DNA of 64,000 nt from Aspidapion aeneum (taxonomy: Eukaryota > Arthropoda > Insecta > Coleoptera > Brentidae), in NCBI GenBank assembly GCA_963576565.1, contig OY755039.1, positions 140,305,369-140,369,368 of the forward strand. Reading direction: 5' to 3'. Shown here piece after piece: positions 55,501-56,039 of the stretch. Under the pieces are notes generated by a model. It was given only the letters and a program-made list of their open reading frames with translations. It did no database searches and was not told the DNA's origin. The translations under genes were made by a program, and so were the position numbers. Each line of letters opens with the position of its first letter. Within the stretch, counting starts at the first letter, position 1.

Positions 55501-55954
55501 TTTAGGGAAATTAAAAAACTTGTTTTTAAATGTAGTCATGATAAAATATACTATTTTAATAATTTTGCGTAGCAAATTAGGGACCTATGTATCATTCTAA
55601 ACACTTTTCTAAAATTTGTCAAATACCCTATATTATTCTTGTTTTAGGTACCAAGAATCAGCCAAAAAAGTGTCCCAAATATTTAAAGATAGGCCTATGA
55701 AACCGCTAGAAACGGCCATTTATTGGATAGAATACGTTTTACGCCACCAGGGAGCACCTCAGCTTCGTCCCGCGTCTGTTGACCTGTACTGGTACCAATA
55801 CCATCTATTAGATGTCATTGGTGTACTGGTTGGAGTACCGATTTTGATTGTTTTGTTTTTGGTATATTCAGTAAAAAAACTGGGGAGCAAGTTAAAAAGG
55901 TTTGAAACTAAAAGTGATAGTAAAGTGGCCAAAAATGAAAAAAAGGTGCAATAG
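8009..55954 (+). CDS. UDP-glycosyltransferase gene, whole span (7 exon positions, exon 2 in multiple copies)
   Basis: Encodes an insect family-1 UDP-glycosyltransferase, a membrane enzyme of the endoplasmic reticulum that transfers sugar from a UDP-sugar to small lipophilic acceptors (detoxification, pigment and hormone conjugation in this family). The order is exon 1 8009-8239, one exon 2 (B 12290-12522, D 20220-20452 or E 25152-25384), then 33549-33738, 34023-34227, 38223-38460, 52250-52469 and 55648-55954. All junctions have GT/AG ends and compatible phases. The predicted product is about 540 residues, usual for the family, with signal peptide, acceptor domain, donor domain with the UGT signature, one membrane span and a KKVQ tail. 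Introns total over 46 kb and are almost wholly transposon-derived. Exon 1 carries two single-base breaks, so functionality depends on checking those. The specific UGT family is not assigned. Confidence 0.93.
8465..10107 (-). mobile_element. 5'-truncated LINE (I/Jockey-like) with decayed RT and RNase H
   Basis: On the minus strand, broken frames read in order: an RT piece with LWSLLVDD and GYANDI (Asn replaces the first catalytic Asp of the usual YADD), a thumb region, an RNase H piece (VSLVWIPGHSGLQ) and a C-terminal zinc-binding tail (VRHVLCECPTIARF). At least four frame breaks make it inactive. Its 5' end joins UGT exon-2 copy A at about 10107, so its insertion destroyed that cassette. Clade is uncertain. 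Confidence 0.85.
10108..10185 (+). pseudogene. UGT exon 2, copy A: broken cassette remnant
   Basis: Only the last third of an exon-2 cassette remains. It reads RELKNSDKQ, then a TAA where B, C and D have TAC (Tyr), then a one-base deletion before the ending that matches TECMLG. The donor GTAAAA is retained at 10186 and the following intron bases match those after B and C. The 5' two thirds are replaced by a truncated LINE whose RT domain runs into the exon at about 10107. This copy cannot encode a working segment. Confidence 0.75.
10186..10384 (+). repeat. Inter-cassette intron segment after copy A
   Basis: Follows copy A with GTAAAATCCAA, as after B and C, and has GTTAAAGATCTAGTCATGC and CTCTTACGAAAATTACATGC, which recur at 16.8-17.1 kb and after copy C. 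With the mariner removed it joins 12256-12289, so the original A-to-B intron was only about 230 bp. Confidence 0.7.
10385..12255 (+). mobile_element. Mariner-like element with about 290-bp inverted repeats
   Basis: Bounded by TA. The left end CAGGGTGTCCCAGAAAAAGG and the right end (inverted) TGTCCCAAATAAAAGC continue as imperfect inverted repeats of about 290 bp, including AAGTTGCGCTATTCTA, ATCTACAGGGG and AAATATCGCCGC. The two flanks rejoin the intron between UGT exon-2 copies A and B. It carries a broken transposase. Confidence 0.85.
10657..11459 (+). pseudogene. Mariner-superfamily transposase, inactive
   Basis: Encodes a DDE/D transposase of the Tc1/mariner superfamily in broken frames: an N-terminal helix-turn-helix with NPRISLRELENNVEVTKSTA, first catalytic Asp in LWSDESKF, second in WFQQDGAPPHNAR, and ARSPDLTPLGFCIWGYLKD where the third Asp is Gly. 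Counting from the second Asp, this Gly lies 41 residues later, as in DD41D-type families. A TAG at 10921, a gap with frame change after 11110 and a stop at 11457 complete the damage. The N-terminus is also incomplete. Confidence 0.85.
12290..12522 (+). CDS. UGT exon 2, copy B: intact acceptor-domain cassette
   Basis: Intact 233-nt exon: 1 base completing the exon-1 codon, 77 codons, then 1 base (G). It starts after a pyrimidine-rich tract ending CATCGATAG and ends before GTAAAA. The product runs YTDYSVVGSIPI... to ...YDLLLTEVFSTECML, the part of insect UGTs that follows the HFP-K-P motif and precedes the Gly-Trp/His helix; it shapes the acceptor pocket and carries an acidic residue (Glu in TEVF) where the family has its catalytic-His partner. 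The next exon begins GA, restoring Gly. Being 233 nt, it shifts the frame if skipped or used beside another copy. Closest relative in the window is copy C. Confidence 0.9.
12391..12629 (+). repeat. Direct repeat flanking the P-like element, left copy
   Basis: Runs from GAATGTGTGGTTACTTCGG inside exon copy B to CACTAACGTCCTACATT in the following intron. The partner is 13682-15447 after removal of the Tc1 element. Intron parts are near identical; the exon part differs at about ten positions. Confidence 0.85.
12630..13681 (-). mobile_element. Non-autonomous P-like element (internally deleted, THAP remnants)
   Basis: Ends are CGCAGCCAACGATAAAGACC on the left and GGTCTTTCTCGTGGGCTGCG on the right, inverted repeats of about 24 bp, with CACGTGA close inside each. 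The interior is collinear, in reverse, with scattered parts of 56040-57901 (THAP start, a middle coding piece, the 3' region), so it is a deletion derivative of that element. A further copy of the terminal motif lies internally at about 13458-13490. It is flanked by 239-bp direct repeats of UGT sequence, not by a short target duplication. Confidence 0.85.
13682..13813 (+). pseudogene. UGT exon 2, copy C: 3' half of a cassette fused to a P-like element end
   Basis: Encodes MCGYFGSEPCRAIFDTKAVRELKNSKKQYELLLTEVFSTECML in pieces matching copy B from its residue 35 onward, with the normal donor GTAAAA at 13814. The first 100 bases of the exon and its splice acceptor are missing: the sequence switches at 13682 directly to the terminal repeat of a P-like element. 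The frame stays open leftward to about 13606 inside that element, but no acceptor of the right phase was found. Probably unusable unless a cryptic acceptor in the element is spliced. About ten of its 131 bases differ from B, mostly changing amino acids. Confidence 0.75.
13829..15355 (-). mobile_element. Tc1-like transposon, nearly complete
   Basis: 1527 bp with ends CACTGTTGGACAAAAGTGGA and its complement CCACCTATGTCCAACAGTG, flanked by TA (13827-13828 and 15356-15357). Removal restores the intron after exon copy C exactly as it is after copy B. It holds one transposase gene on the minus strand with a few breaks, suggesting a fairly recent insertion. Confidence 0.95.
14077..15073 (-). pseudogene. 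Tc1 transposase with three breaks
   Basis: Start MPRGINLSEQLKQKI at 15073, followed by two helix-turn-helix modules (GVKQVDIAKRLLVHKSVVS; GRPRKTDKK between them) and the DDE domain: VLFSDESKFNLFG, WVFQQDNDPKHNSR and SPDLNIIENLW, the standard DD34E set. Breaks are a frameshift near 14830 in a KRSQKDPKK-like duplicated stretch, a frameshift after WFQEEL at about 14304, and a TAA after HPLHNK at about 14210. Length is close to the usual 340 residues. Confidence 0.9.
15358..15612 (+). repeat. Inter-cassette intron after copy C, ending at a ghost exon-2 acceptor
   Basis: After the Tc1 element this follows the intron of copy B, then CATGCTTT, CTCTTACGAAAATGTCAGGC, and TAGTTTTGATATTTTTTCATCGATA, matching the pyrimidine tract and CATCGATAG acceptor in front of copies B and D. 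Unlike there, no exon follows; the match stops at about 15605. A further exon-2 copy has been deleted here. Confidence 0.6.
15613..16560. other. No gene seen
   Basis: AT-rich. A short conserved-looking string at 16370-16405 (GGAGACTTAAACCTCCATCA) recalls a repeat tail but was not identified. Confidence 0.4.
16561..16741. mobile_element. Small hAT-like MITE with G and C tracts
   Basis: Shares TTTTTCATGAATA, ATAGCATAAAAT, GGGTCTCG and a poly-C/GAGACA segment with 20938-21107, and ends TTCGCCACTG. The left end is unclear because of the G13 run at 16575. Confidence 0.5.
16790..17165 (+). repeat. Ghost inter-cassette intron, interrupted by a MITE
   Basis: GTTAAAGATCTTGTCATGC, TTAGTTAATA, then after the MITE GTTATCAAACTCTTACAAAAATTACAGGC, matches the intron after copy A. 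No exon remains on either side, so it marks another lost cassette unit. Confidence 0.6.
16831..17106. mobile_element. MITE, ends GGGACTTATTGCAATA
   Basis: Inverted ends GGGACTTATTGCAATA and TATTGCAATAAGTCCC, with inner inverted TGCCGGGCACTATT. Direct TAATA at both sides may be the target duplication. Same family as 35093-35352. Confidence 0.85.
17447..18018. mobile_element. MITE, ends GGGCCACGATCC, copy 1
   Basis: Begins GGGCCACGATCCTCCACTTTG and ends TCAGGGTCGTGGCC. Collinear with 24056-24991: GTTGACGTCACAT, ACGACACAGCTGATTG, AAATAAAGCCGGTTTT, CAAATACATGTCAAATATAACAG. Confidence 0.85.
18140..19475. repeat. 1.3-kb palindrome (foldback-type element)
   Basis: The left half (GATAAGAAACAGGGGC, TTTTTTTGTCTGAAGG, AAACAAGTAGTTTAGAATGG, TTGGTTTAGTCAG complement inward) is mirrored in the right half (CCATTCTGAACTACTTGTTT, CCTTCAGACAAAAAAA). 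The inner arms repeat GACCGAGACGCCTAACTTTTT against AAAAGTTAGGCGTCTCGGCC, and ACACCGGTCT against AGACCGGTGT. No transposase. Exact ends are not certain. Confidence 0.8.
19578..20134. mobile_element. MITE with ends CAAACAAGTTTCGTGGC and AAACTTGTTTG
   Basis: Bounded by direct copies of ACTATCTATGAG (19566-19577 and about 20135-20147). Internal landmarks GCTAATCGGGTAAAA, CCGTGGGTAGCTTGAAAGC, CAAGAAGCGCCATCTACCGAG recur at 46.66-46.9 kb, 50.46-51.0 kb and 52.09-52.2 kb. Confidence 0.65.
20220..20452 (+). CDS. UGT exon 2, copy D: intact acceptor-domain cassette
   Basis: Intact 233-nt cassette with the same phases as B and E. The acceptor is the tract ending CTACCGATAG, nearly identical to that of B; the donor is GTAAAT at 20453. 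The product begins YTDYSLVGSIPFDIG and ends YDLLLAELFGTECML, keeping the ends shared by all copies while the middle (residues about 15 to 50) differs strongly from B and E. That pattern fits a conserved scaffold with a variable substrate-facing stretch. The donor is the weakest of the intact set. Confidence 0.9.
20938..21107. mobile_element. 170-bp hAT-type MITE
   Basis: Ends CAGTGGCGTATATA and TATATACGCCACTG. Flanking 8-mers TATACCGA and TATACCCA agree at 7 of 8 positions, the duplication length of hAT transposons. Contains a G7 and a C13 tract. Confidence 0.8.
21112..22082. mobile_element. Inverted-repeat element with AACGTT-rich interior
   Basis: Ends CCCACATAGCACAAAAATCAC and GTGATTGTGCTATATGGG. 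Subterminal AACGTTAA and AACGTGA strings occur near both ends. Related in its ends and AACGT motifs to the element at 38468-46332. No protein recognised. Confidence 0.7.
22083..22555. other. No gene seen
   Basis: AT-rich; contains several CTTAAGGG/CTTAAAGTT strings near 22190-22245 but no clear repeat structure. Confidence 0.4.
22556..23177. mobile_element. MULE-like MITE, ends GGTGGATAGAATA, copy 1
   Basis: Long inverted arms (over 200 bp): CGGTGGATAGAATATACCGG, GGTGGTCCAGCTGATTTTTG against their complements at 23100-23177. Collinear with 25636-26253. Flanked by direct copies of AAATGGCATGGCGTCG. Confidence 0.85.
23178..24055. other. No gene seen
   Basis: Mixed composition, with a GC-richer part around 23590-23705. 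ACACCCTGTATAGG at about 23970 is an isolated mariner-type end. Nothing coding. Confidence 0.4.
24056..24991. mobile_element. MITE, ends GGGCCACGATCC, copy 2, with a nested MITE
   Basis: Collinear with 17447-18018 but longer. It has an extra segment near 24305-24540 and a palindromic MITE of about 148 bp at 24723-24870 (TACCCTGTTTCCACCAATGC and its complement at the ends). Confidence 0.85.
25152..25384 (+). CDS. UGT exon 2, copy E: intact, divergent, GC-richer cassette
   Basis: Intact 233-nt cassette with the same phases as B and D. The acceptor is a T-rich tract ending TTTTTCGCTAG and the donor is a consensus GTAAGT. It begins YNDVSLVGTVPIITG and ends YDLFLSELFGTECML. The middle (VDFFLEQRPLLNNL..., TRPCVNVFSSRQM) is unlike B and D, and its codons are visibly richer in G and C than those of the other copies and the surrounding introns. 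It is the copy nearest the constant exons and may be the ancestral or the most constrained one. It has no frame defects. Confidence 0.92.
25464..25632. repeat. Repeat shared with the UGT 3' flank
   Basis: CAATTGGTAATAGATCACAC, AATTTTAAGTCAC, GGTGTTTGCCTCC and AAGATGGCGGCTTTT recur in order at 57932-58075. Ends resemble CCCGTGGGATA, inverted at the far side, suggesting a MITE. Confidence 0.7.
25636..26253. mobile_element. MULE-like MITE, ends CACGGTGGATAG, copy 2
   Basis: Ends CACGGTGGATAGAATAGACC and its complement, arms over 200 bp, flanked by ACCACAGGG and ACCACAAGG (8 of 9 matching), a 9-bp duplication as made by Mutator-like transposases. No protein. Confidence 0.85.
26376..27749. mobile_element. 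Inverted-repeat element, ends CGGGTGGGCAAAAAAACCGG
   Basis: Right end is CCGGTTTTTTTTTGGCCTACCCGG. Repeated internal strings GTCCGCCATCT, TTCAAAGATGCTCGTTTATT and TTCCTTATAAATTC appear in both orientations, so much of it is palindromic. Same family as 62743-63494. Open frames inside are antisense and sense readings of repeats, not genes. Confidence 0.75.
27750..28073. other. No gene seen
   Basis: AT-rich stretch between two elements. Confidence 0.4.
28074..28705. mobile_element. Element with arrays of TTTTTATCGAATG near both ends
   Basis: Ends GGGACGCGGTTTTTT and AAAAAACCGCGACCC. About ten copies of TTTTATCGAA-type motifs occupy the left 180 bp, and inverted TTCGATAAAAA-type copies occupy the right 160 bp. 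Flanking ATAATGTA and ATAATTTA agree at 7 of 8 positions. Confidence 0.75.
28908..29185. mobile_element. hAT-type MITE with perfect 8-bp duplication
   Basis: CGTTTCAT occurs at 28900-28907 and 29186-29193. Ends CAGTGGCGTATCC and GTATACGTCGGTG. The uninterrupted target sequence exists, inverted, at about 33170-33185, confirming the insertion. Confidence 0.9.
29241..29610. mobile_element. Palindromic MITE, about 160-bp arms
   Basis: CAGAGGTGTAAATTGTGAAT at the left end is complemented by AATTTACACCTCTG at the right, and the match continues for about 160 bp with few differences (TTTAGCTGAAAAATCAAT, GACATTGTTTCTTAATTTTA). Confidence 0.9.
29611..32965. mobile_element. Inverted-repeat element of 3.35 kb, ends CCCAACAAACATTTA
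   Basis: The right end is TAAATGTTTGTTGGG. No transposase recognised; the interior includes the CAGA-repeat element (30957-31717). The pairing rests on short ends only, so these could be ends of two different copies. Confidence 0.5.
30957..31717 (+). repeat. CAGA-microsatellite element with hairpin ends, copy 1
   Basis: Each end is a hairpin around AGCTCACACTA / TAGTGTGAGCT (or GTGTGAGCT). Between them are three tandem units of about 115 bp (TTTGATACCACACAAGCCAT; ACCCCCACCCTT), then GGTACCAAATTTCATTAAAA, TTTTTGAGTTATGCG, a (CAGA) run at 31518-31573, and GCAAAGATATATAAAAATTT. Same family at 48608-49207 and 63703-64000. Confidence 0.9.
31718..32969. other. No gene seen
   Basis: Interior of the preceding inverted-repeat element; TACGACGTAGTAG recurs twice near 32740-32780. 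No coding match. Confidence 0.4.
32970..33122. mobile_element. hAT-type MITE, CAGTGGCGTATATA family
   Basis: Ends CAGTGGCGTATATAG and TATATACGCCACTG; interior AAATATGTGGAAAATAT, CATGAGGCCGTATTTTATG is the reverse of 20938-21107. No clean target duplication. Confidence 0.8.
33250..33386. mobile_element. Small MITE upstream of UGT exon 3
   Basis: GTCCATTAAGCGTATTATCC at the left is mirrored by AGATAATACGCTCAATGAAC at the right, with the inner arms CGCGCAGATTT and AATCCGCCC also paired. Confidence 0.75.
33549..33738 (+). CDS. UGT exon 3 (constant)
   Basis: First constant exon. Acceptor TTGTTAAATTTTAG; the leading GA joins the G of any exon-2 copy to give Gly, so the junction reads ECML-G-WAWHFGIPSVVM. 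It continues SSANMPWASDFFGFPDNPGYIPN, the conserved insect UGT stretch ending the acceptor domain (the PDNP-YIPN motif is typical of the family). 190 nt, ends in phase 2 at GTAAGT (33739). No frame defects. The 284-nt intron to exon 4 is the only one without a recognisable transposon. Confidence 0.93.
34023..34227 (+). CDS. UGT exon 4 (constant)
   Basis: Encodes YQFYSLEPSTKIAREFFGSEMPHL followed by LARNSSLQLVNAHYSINHARPLTPNVIDVAGIQI, matching the end of the N-terminal domain and the linker of insect UGTs, where ‘RPL-PNV--V-GI’ is near invariant. 205 nt, acceptor TTCTTTTTAG, ends in phase 0 at GTACGG. No defects seen. Confidence 0.93.
34343..34857 (-). pseudogene. hAT transposase N-terminal fragment
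   Basis: 34857 to 34585 reads a BED-like zinc finger (WLCKAQDGCNAHCKACNV, then SLKEHIATAKHNKN, i.e. Cys-x2-Cys ... His-x5-His). 34552 to 34343 reads HNVPFLVMNHLSDVIKDAFP, the conserved segment that follows the finger in hAT transposases. The catalytic domain is absent. The two pieces are in different frames. Confidence 0.8.
35093..35352. mobile_element. MITE, same family as 16831-17106
   Basis: GGGACCTATTGAAATTGTGC ... CACTATTGCAATAGGTCCC with the shared core AAATTGACATACCAAAGTCG and TTATTTTCCATTAATAGTGG. Nested in the hAT element. Confidence 0.85.
35526..36697. mobile_element. hAT-type element, second, adjacent, perfect 8-bp duplication
   Basis: Ends CAGTCTTGCCAGAT and AACTGGCAACACTG, flanked by GTTACAGG at 35518-35525 and 36698-36705. 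Subterminal repeats GAAGGATTAAAGGTTTTT and GAAGGATATGAAGGG. No transposase seen. Confidence 0.92.
36860..37925 (-). mobile_element. 5'-truncated LINE, RT C-terminal half
   Basis: From the 5' side it reads KVKIKAKLTKGFQVNKGLKQGC, then LYTLCFADDQIVVAQDYDDL (intact FADD box), a thumb (CDEYKYLGLKIT, YGSEVWPI), then LVWYGYVQRMNDERLPKQIL and GRRKRGRPRRSWREGI, the C-terminal tail of many arthropod endonuclease/reverse-transcriptase LINEs. One frame break near 37190. The endonuclease is lost. Not the same family as the LINE at 8.5-10.1 kb. Confidence 0.88.
38223..38460 (+). CDS. UGT exon 5 (constant): start of the UDP-sugar-binding domain
   Basis: Encodes the beginning of the C-terminal donor domain: KGVIYFTLGSLVQTETLPEK (the Y-LGS loop contacts the nucleotide sugar), then YKVLWKAR and the W-PQ-DIL motif near the end (FEWWMPQLDIL). 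238 nt, acceptor CTTTTTCAG, ends in phase 1 at GTAAGT (38461). An inverted-repeat element begins only seven bases after the exon. Confidence 0.93.
38793..39203 (+). repeat. Gypsy 5' LTR
   Basis: TGTTACAAATTT... to ...GAACCCGTAACA (TG...CA), 411 bp. Contains TATATATATGG at about 38988 as likely TATA region and AATAAA at 39141. Differs from the 3' LTR at one base noticed (TTTATTTTAAGG versus TTTATCTTAAGG). Confidence 0.97.
39206..39222 (+). other. Gypsy primer-binding site
   Basis: TGGTGTCAGAAGTGAG begins three bases after the LTR; TGG pairs with a tRNA 3' CCA. The priming tRNA was not identified. Confidence 0.75.
39380..40035 (+). repeat. Gypsy leader: degenerate tandem repeats of about 110-125 bp
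   Basis: ACCGACTTCGACATT or close variants recur at about 39455, 39577, 39695, 39805, 39913 and 40015, each followed by TTCTAGAA-type and CATTCTACGACG strings. Leader between primer site and gag. Confidence 0.8.
40079..42637 (+). CDS. Gypsy gag-pol, first part (gag, protease, start of RT)
   Basis: Starts MLTRQGSAKMEDLTKMMQAL at an ATG at 40079. Residues about 20-160 form a Gln/Met-rich heptad region (repeats of MRQTIEQNQ type, a coiled coil). Gag capsid follows, then one CCHC zinc knuckle (CFRCGRTGHIQRDC), the protease active site VDTGA, and reverse transcriptase from SPWSSPVVLVTKKDG through FCVDYRKLN and STLDLKSGYWQV. Just beyond, an internal deletion removes the block between FSAG and the next conserved segment and shifts the frame, ending the ORF at 42637. 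Gag and pol share one frame here. Confidence 0.93.
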   Translation: MLTRQGSAKMEDLTKMMQALAAQMAQNQNDIRQTIEQNQDNMRQTIEQNQGDMKRTMDDMKQTMEQNQNDMKQTFQQRLDGIQENFDQIKSNSEQLREEFKIATEDLKEDITHRMQNVEEKVETKLQNVREEVFQTMEEKFQDVSKQLIQLQKEHNKMKAQGCVVNSNQNIKPPNFDGTSSWSTYKQQFEAAAAANGWDDEEKARALLVALREPALGLLRSIPVEQKQNYNALVAALERRYGDEHLRNLHWSELNIRQQRAGESLQEYEADIRRLMYLAYPEMPENYRDPFTVDHFINGLRDTDLAKLLRRERFHNSSEVLIRALEIESSNNMSRPIVRGVSIQEGEEISTGDEVNLKTLNQLFQSLIEKIDSLKESRRSPPNVKCFRCGRTGHIQRDCRVQMRSRSPSSGTEYRRRDQEKLKLVNAEGRVLANGNLAPKIYFIKSLKHTADSLNIDGLINGRKVNITVDTGAAISLLKFKIATRYKIRPTEKKITLKSVTGESADVLGQTDIDLQLGRLKIRHSVLVADIEDEFILGMDLISKHGFAFDNKLNTLRFGNEEFILSNSHINKEPIKVVAVCTTRLVGNSETIIFGRLESKTSSCVGLISQQNTPNTYLVAKSLVKTDKDIPIRVANIFPNSVKINKGEVVALFEPVQKVTRCEEPTSEDTSKLPMEVLQQFESTWQHLTPEEYSKAREFIEEQSNIFETRSSSGRTNLIQHAINTGDAQPIRQPPRRLPMAKQEEVHNLINKMLSDGVIEESSSPWSSPVVLVTKKDGSTRFCVDYRKLNDVTKKDSYPLPRIDDTLTTLAGSYWFSTLDLKSGYWQVGIFERDKEKTAFSAGSGPQLHLKD
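42620..44887 (+). pseudogene. Gypsy pol, second part (end of RT, RNase H, integrase)
   Basis: Continues after the break; one extra A near 42668 causes another frame change before VYLDDV, the RT catalytic YxDD box. Then RT connection, RNase H (DTDASNDGIGAVLSQ, RTDHAALQWL), the integrase HHCC finger (HGGKSGAHLGINKT, CRRCSTC) and DDE core (AIDVAGPF, HSDQGRNFES, DGMVERFNKT), and a C-terminal GPYKVVKRIND domain. Stop at about 44887, 12 bases before the 3' LTR. Downstream frame is open; only the RT join is broken. Confidence 0.93.
44886..44899 (+). other. Gypsy polypurine tract
   Basis: GAAGAGGAGGATAG directly precedes the 3' LTR. Confidence 0.8.
44900..45310 (+). repeat. Gypsy 3' LTR
   Basis: 411 bp, nearly identical to the 5' LTR, followed by ATAC. 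Confidence 0.97.
46655..46905. repeat. Relative of the GCTAATCGGGTA MITE
   Basis: TTCGTGGCTAATCGGGTAAA, CATATTTTTCCGTGGGTAG and CCTCACGG follow the order of 19580-19680. The right part is unmatched. Confidence 0.6.
46940..48080. repeat. Tandem repeat, about 140-bp unit, 6 or 7 copies
   Basis: AGCTCAGCTCTCTAGC-type strings at about 46988, 47122, 47262, 47403, 47533 and 47935, each followed by GTGGGCAATG or similar and CATAACTTTACATTTATAG. Interrupted at 47650-47915. An inverted relative lies at 52940-53110. Confidence 0.9.
47650..47915 (+). mobile_element. Retroposon 3' tail inserted in the tandem array
   Basis: Non-array sequence ending ACTAATAAATGAATTG, repeated, then GAATTGAATTGAAATTGAA, the short-repeat tail of a LINE or SINE. 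The tandem array resumes at TTCCTATCAG. Confidence 0.6.
48276..49741. mobile_element. hAT-like element, ends GGGTGACCATATGG
   Basis: Left end GGGTGACCATATGGG with AAGCCGGATTTTCG and ATCCGGACAAAA; right part AAGCCGGACTTGTCCGGATT and CCGGACGTACGGTCAC. The duplication is not clear. Contains the nested CAGA element. Confidence 0.6.
48608..49207 (+). repeat. CAGA-microsatellite element, copy 2
   Basis: Same ends and order as 30957-31717 but with two tandem internal units and a shorter (CAGA) run at 49041-49070. Confidence 0.9.
49742..50440. other. No gene seen
   Basis: No reading frame or repeat recognised. Confidence 0.4.
50455..50915. repeat. GCTAATCGGGTA MITE relative with internal duplication
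   Basis: GAGAAAACTCTCGCAAGAAGCGCC occurs at about 50462 and 50869 and brackets a segment collinear with 19600-19860 (GACAGTTAACTGTTTCGTCC, CTTGGTCAATGTGACACTC). Confidence 0.75.
50968..52222. mobile_element. Palindromic MITE split by a MULE-like insertion
   Basis: Left arm GACGTGAAATTTAGTACCCG, AAATCAAACAAGTTTCGTGG; right arm AGCTACGAAACTTGTTTGAT, GGGTCTTAAATTTCAAGTTTG. Without the insertion it is about 190 bp. It ends 27 bases before UGT exon 6. Confidence 0.8.
51030..52084. mobile_element. MULE-like non-autonomous element, 9-bp duplication
   Basis: AATCGGGTA is present at 51021-51029 and 52085-52093. Inverted arms of about 80-100 bp: GCGTATTTACGTTTCCGTGC / GCACGGAAACGCAAATACGC with TTGAAATAGACACGGAAATG / CATTTCCGTGTCTATTTCAA. 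The interior is a GGTTCGGTT-rich palindrome related to 61578-62274. Confidence 0.92.
52250..52469 (+). CDS. UGT exon 6 (constant): UGT signature
   Basis: Carries the UGT signature in full: LYISHGGNMGVQE, then CGVPVLGLPLFGDQ, with the His-Gly-Gly that binds the diphosphate and the terminal Asp-Gln that holds the sugar. 220 nt, acceptor TTTGTCTTTTAG, ends in phase 2 at GTAAGT (52470). The residue before the signature is Cys-His-Pro where most insect UGTs have Ala-His-Pro. A MITE ends about 27 bases before the exon. No frame defects. Confidence 0.95.
52475..54250. other. UGT intron 6, no gene seen
   Basis: AT-rich. 52940-53110 is an inverted relative of the 48.0-48.25 kb repeat (GGAATGAGCTACGAAACTC, GACAGAAATTAT). 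Otherwise nothing recognised. Confidence 0.5.
54255..55628. mobile_element. THAP-carrying DNA element, copy 2
   Basis: GGGTGTTTGACAG ... TTTGTCAAATACCC flanked by TA. Collinear with 1826-3284 (CACGTGATTCAAAACAGGCGG, CAGCTGCGAGTGACGTCAC, short CTGCCTA repeats). Minus-strand frame 55346-55116 reads SIKTPEKLFNHVPTAVKEQ, KKWLELARR and LYICEDHFDV, giving the conserved Trp and the final Cys-x2-His of a THAP finger. It ends 19 bases before UGT exon 7. Confidence 0.88.
55648..55954 (+). CDS. UGT exon 7 (last): membrane anchor and ER tail
   Basis: Encodes the end of the donor domain (YQESAKKVSQIFKDRPMKP, then WIEYVLRHQGAPQLRPAS, a well-conserved insect UGT segment), DLYWYQYHLLDV, a hydrophobic span of about 20 residues (IGVLVGVPILIVLFLVYSV) and a basic cytosolic tail ending KKVQ, a dilysine ER-retrieval signal. 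Stop TAG at 55952-55954. The acceptor TTATTCTTGTTTTAG sits right after the end of a THAP-carrying element. No AATAAA is visible in the 86 bases before the P-like element that follows. Confidence 0.95.
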
Positions 55955-56039
55955 AATGCAAAGGTTTTTTTCAAAATAGTTAAGATTTATTTTTACTAAA
56001 TTTTATTTAACTTTTTCACTATTCATTTTTGGTTGAGTG

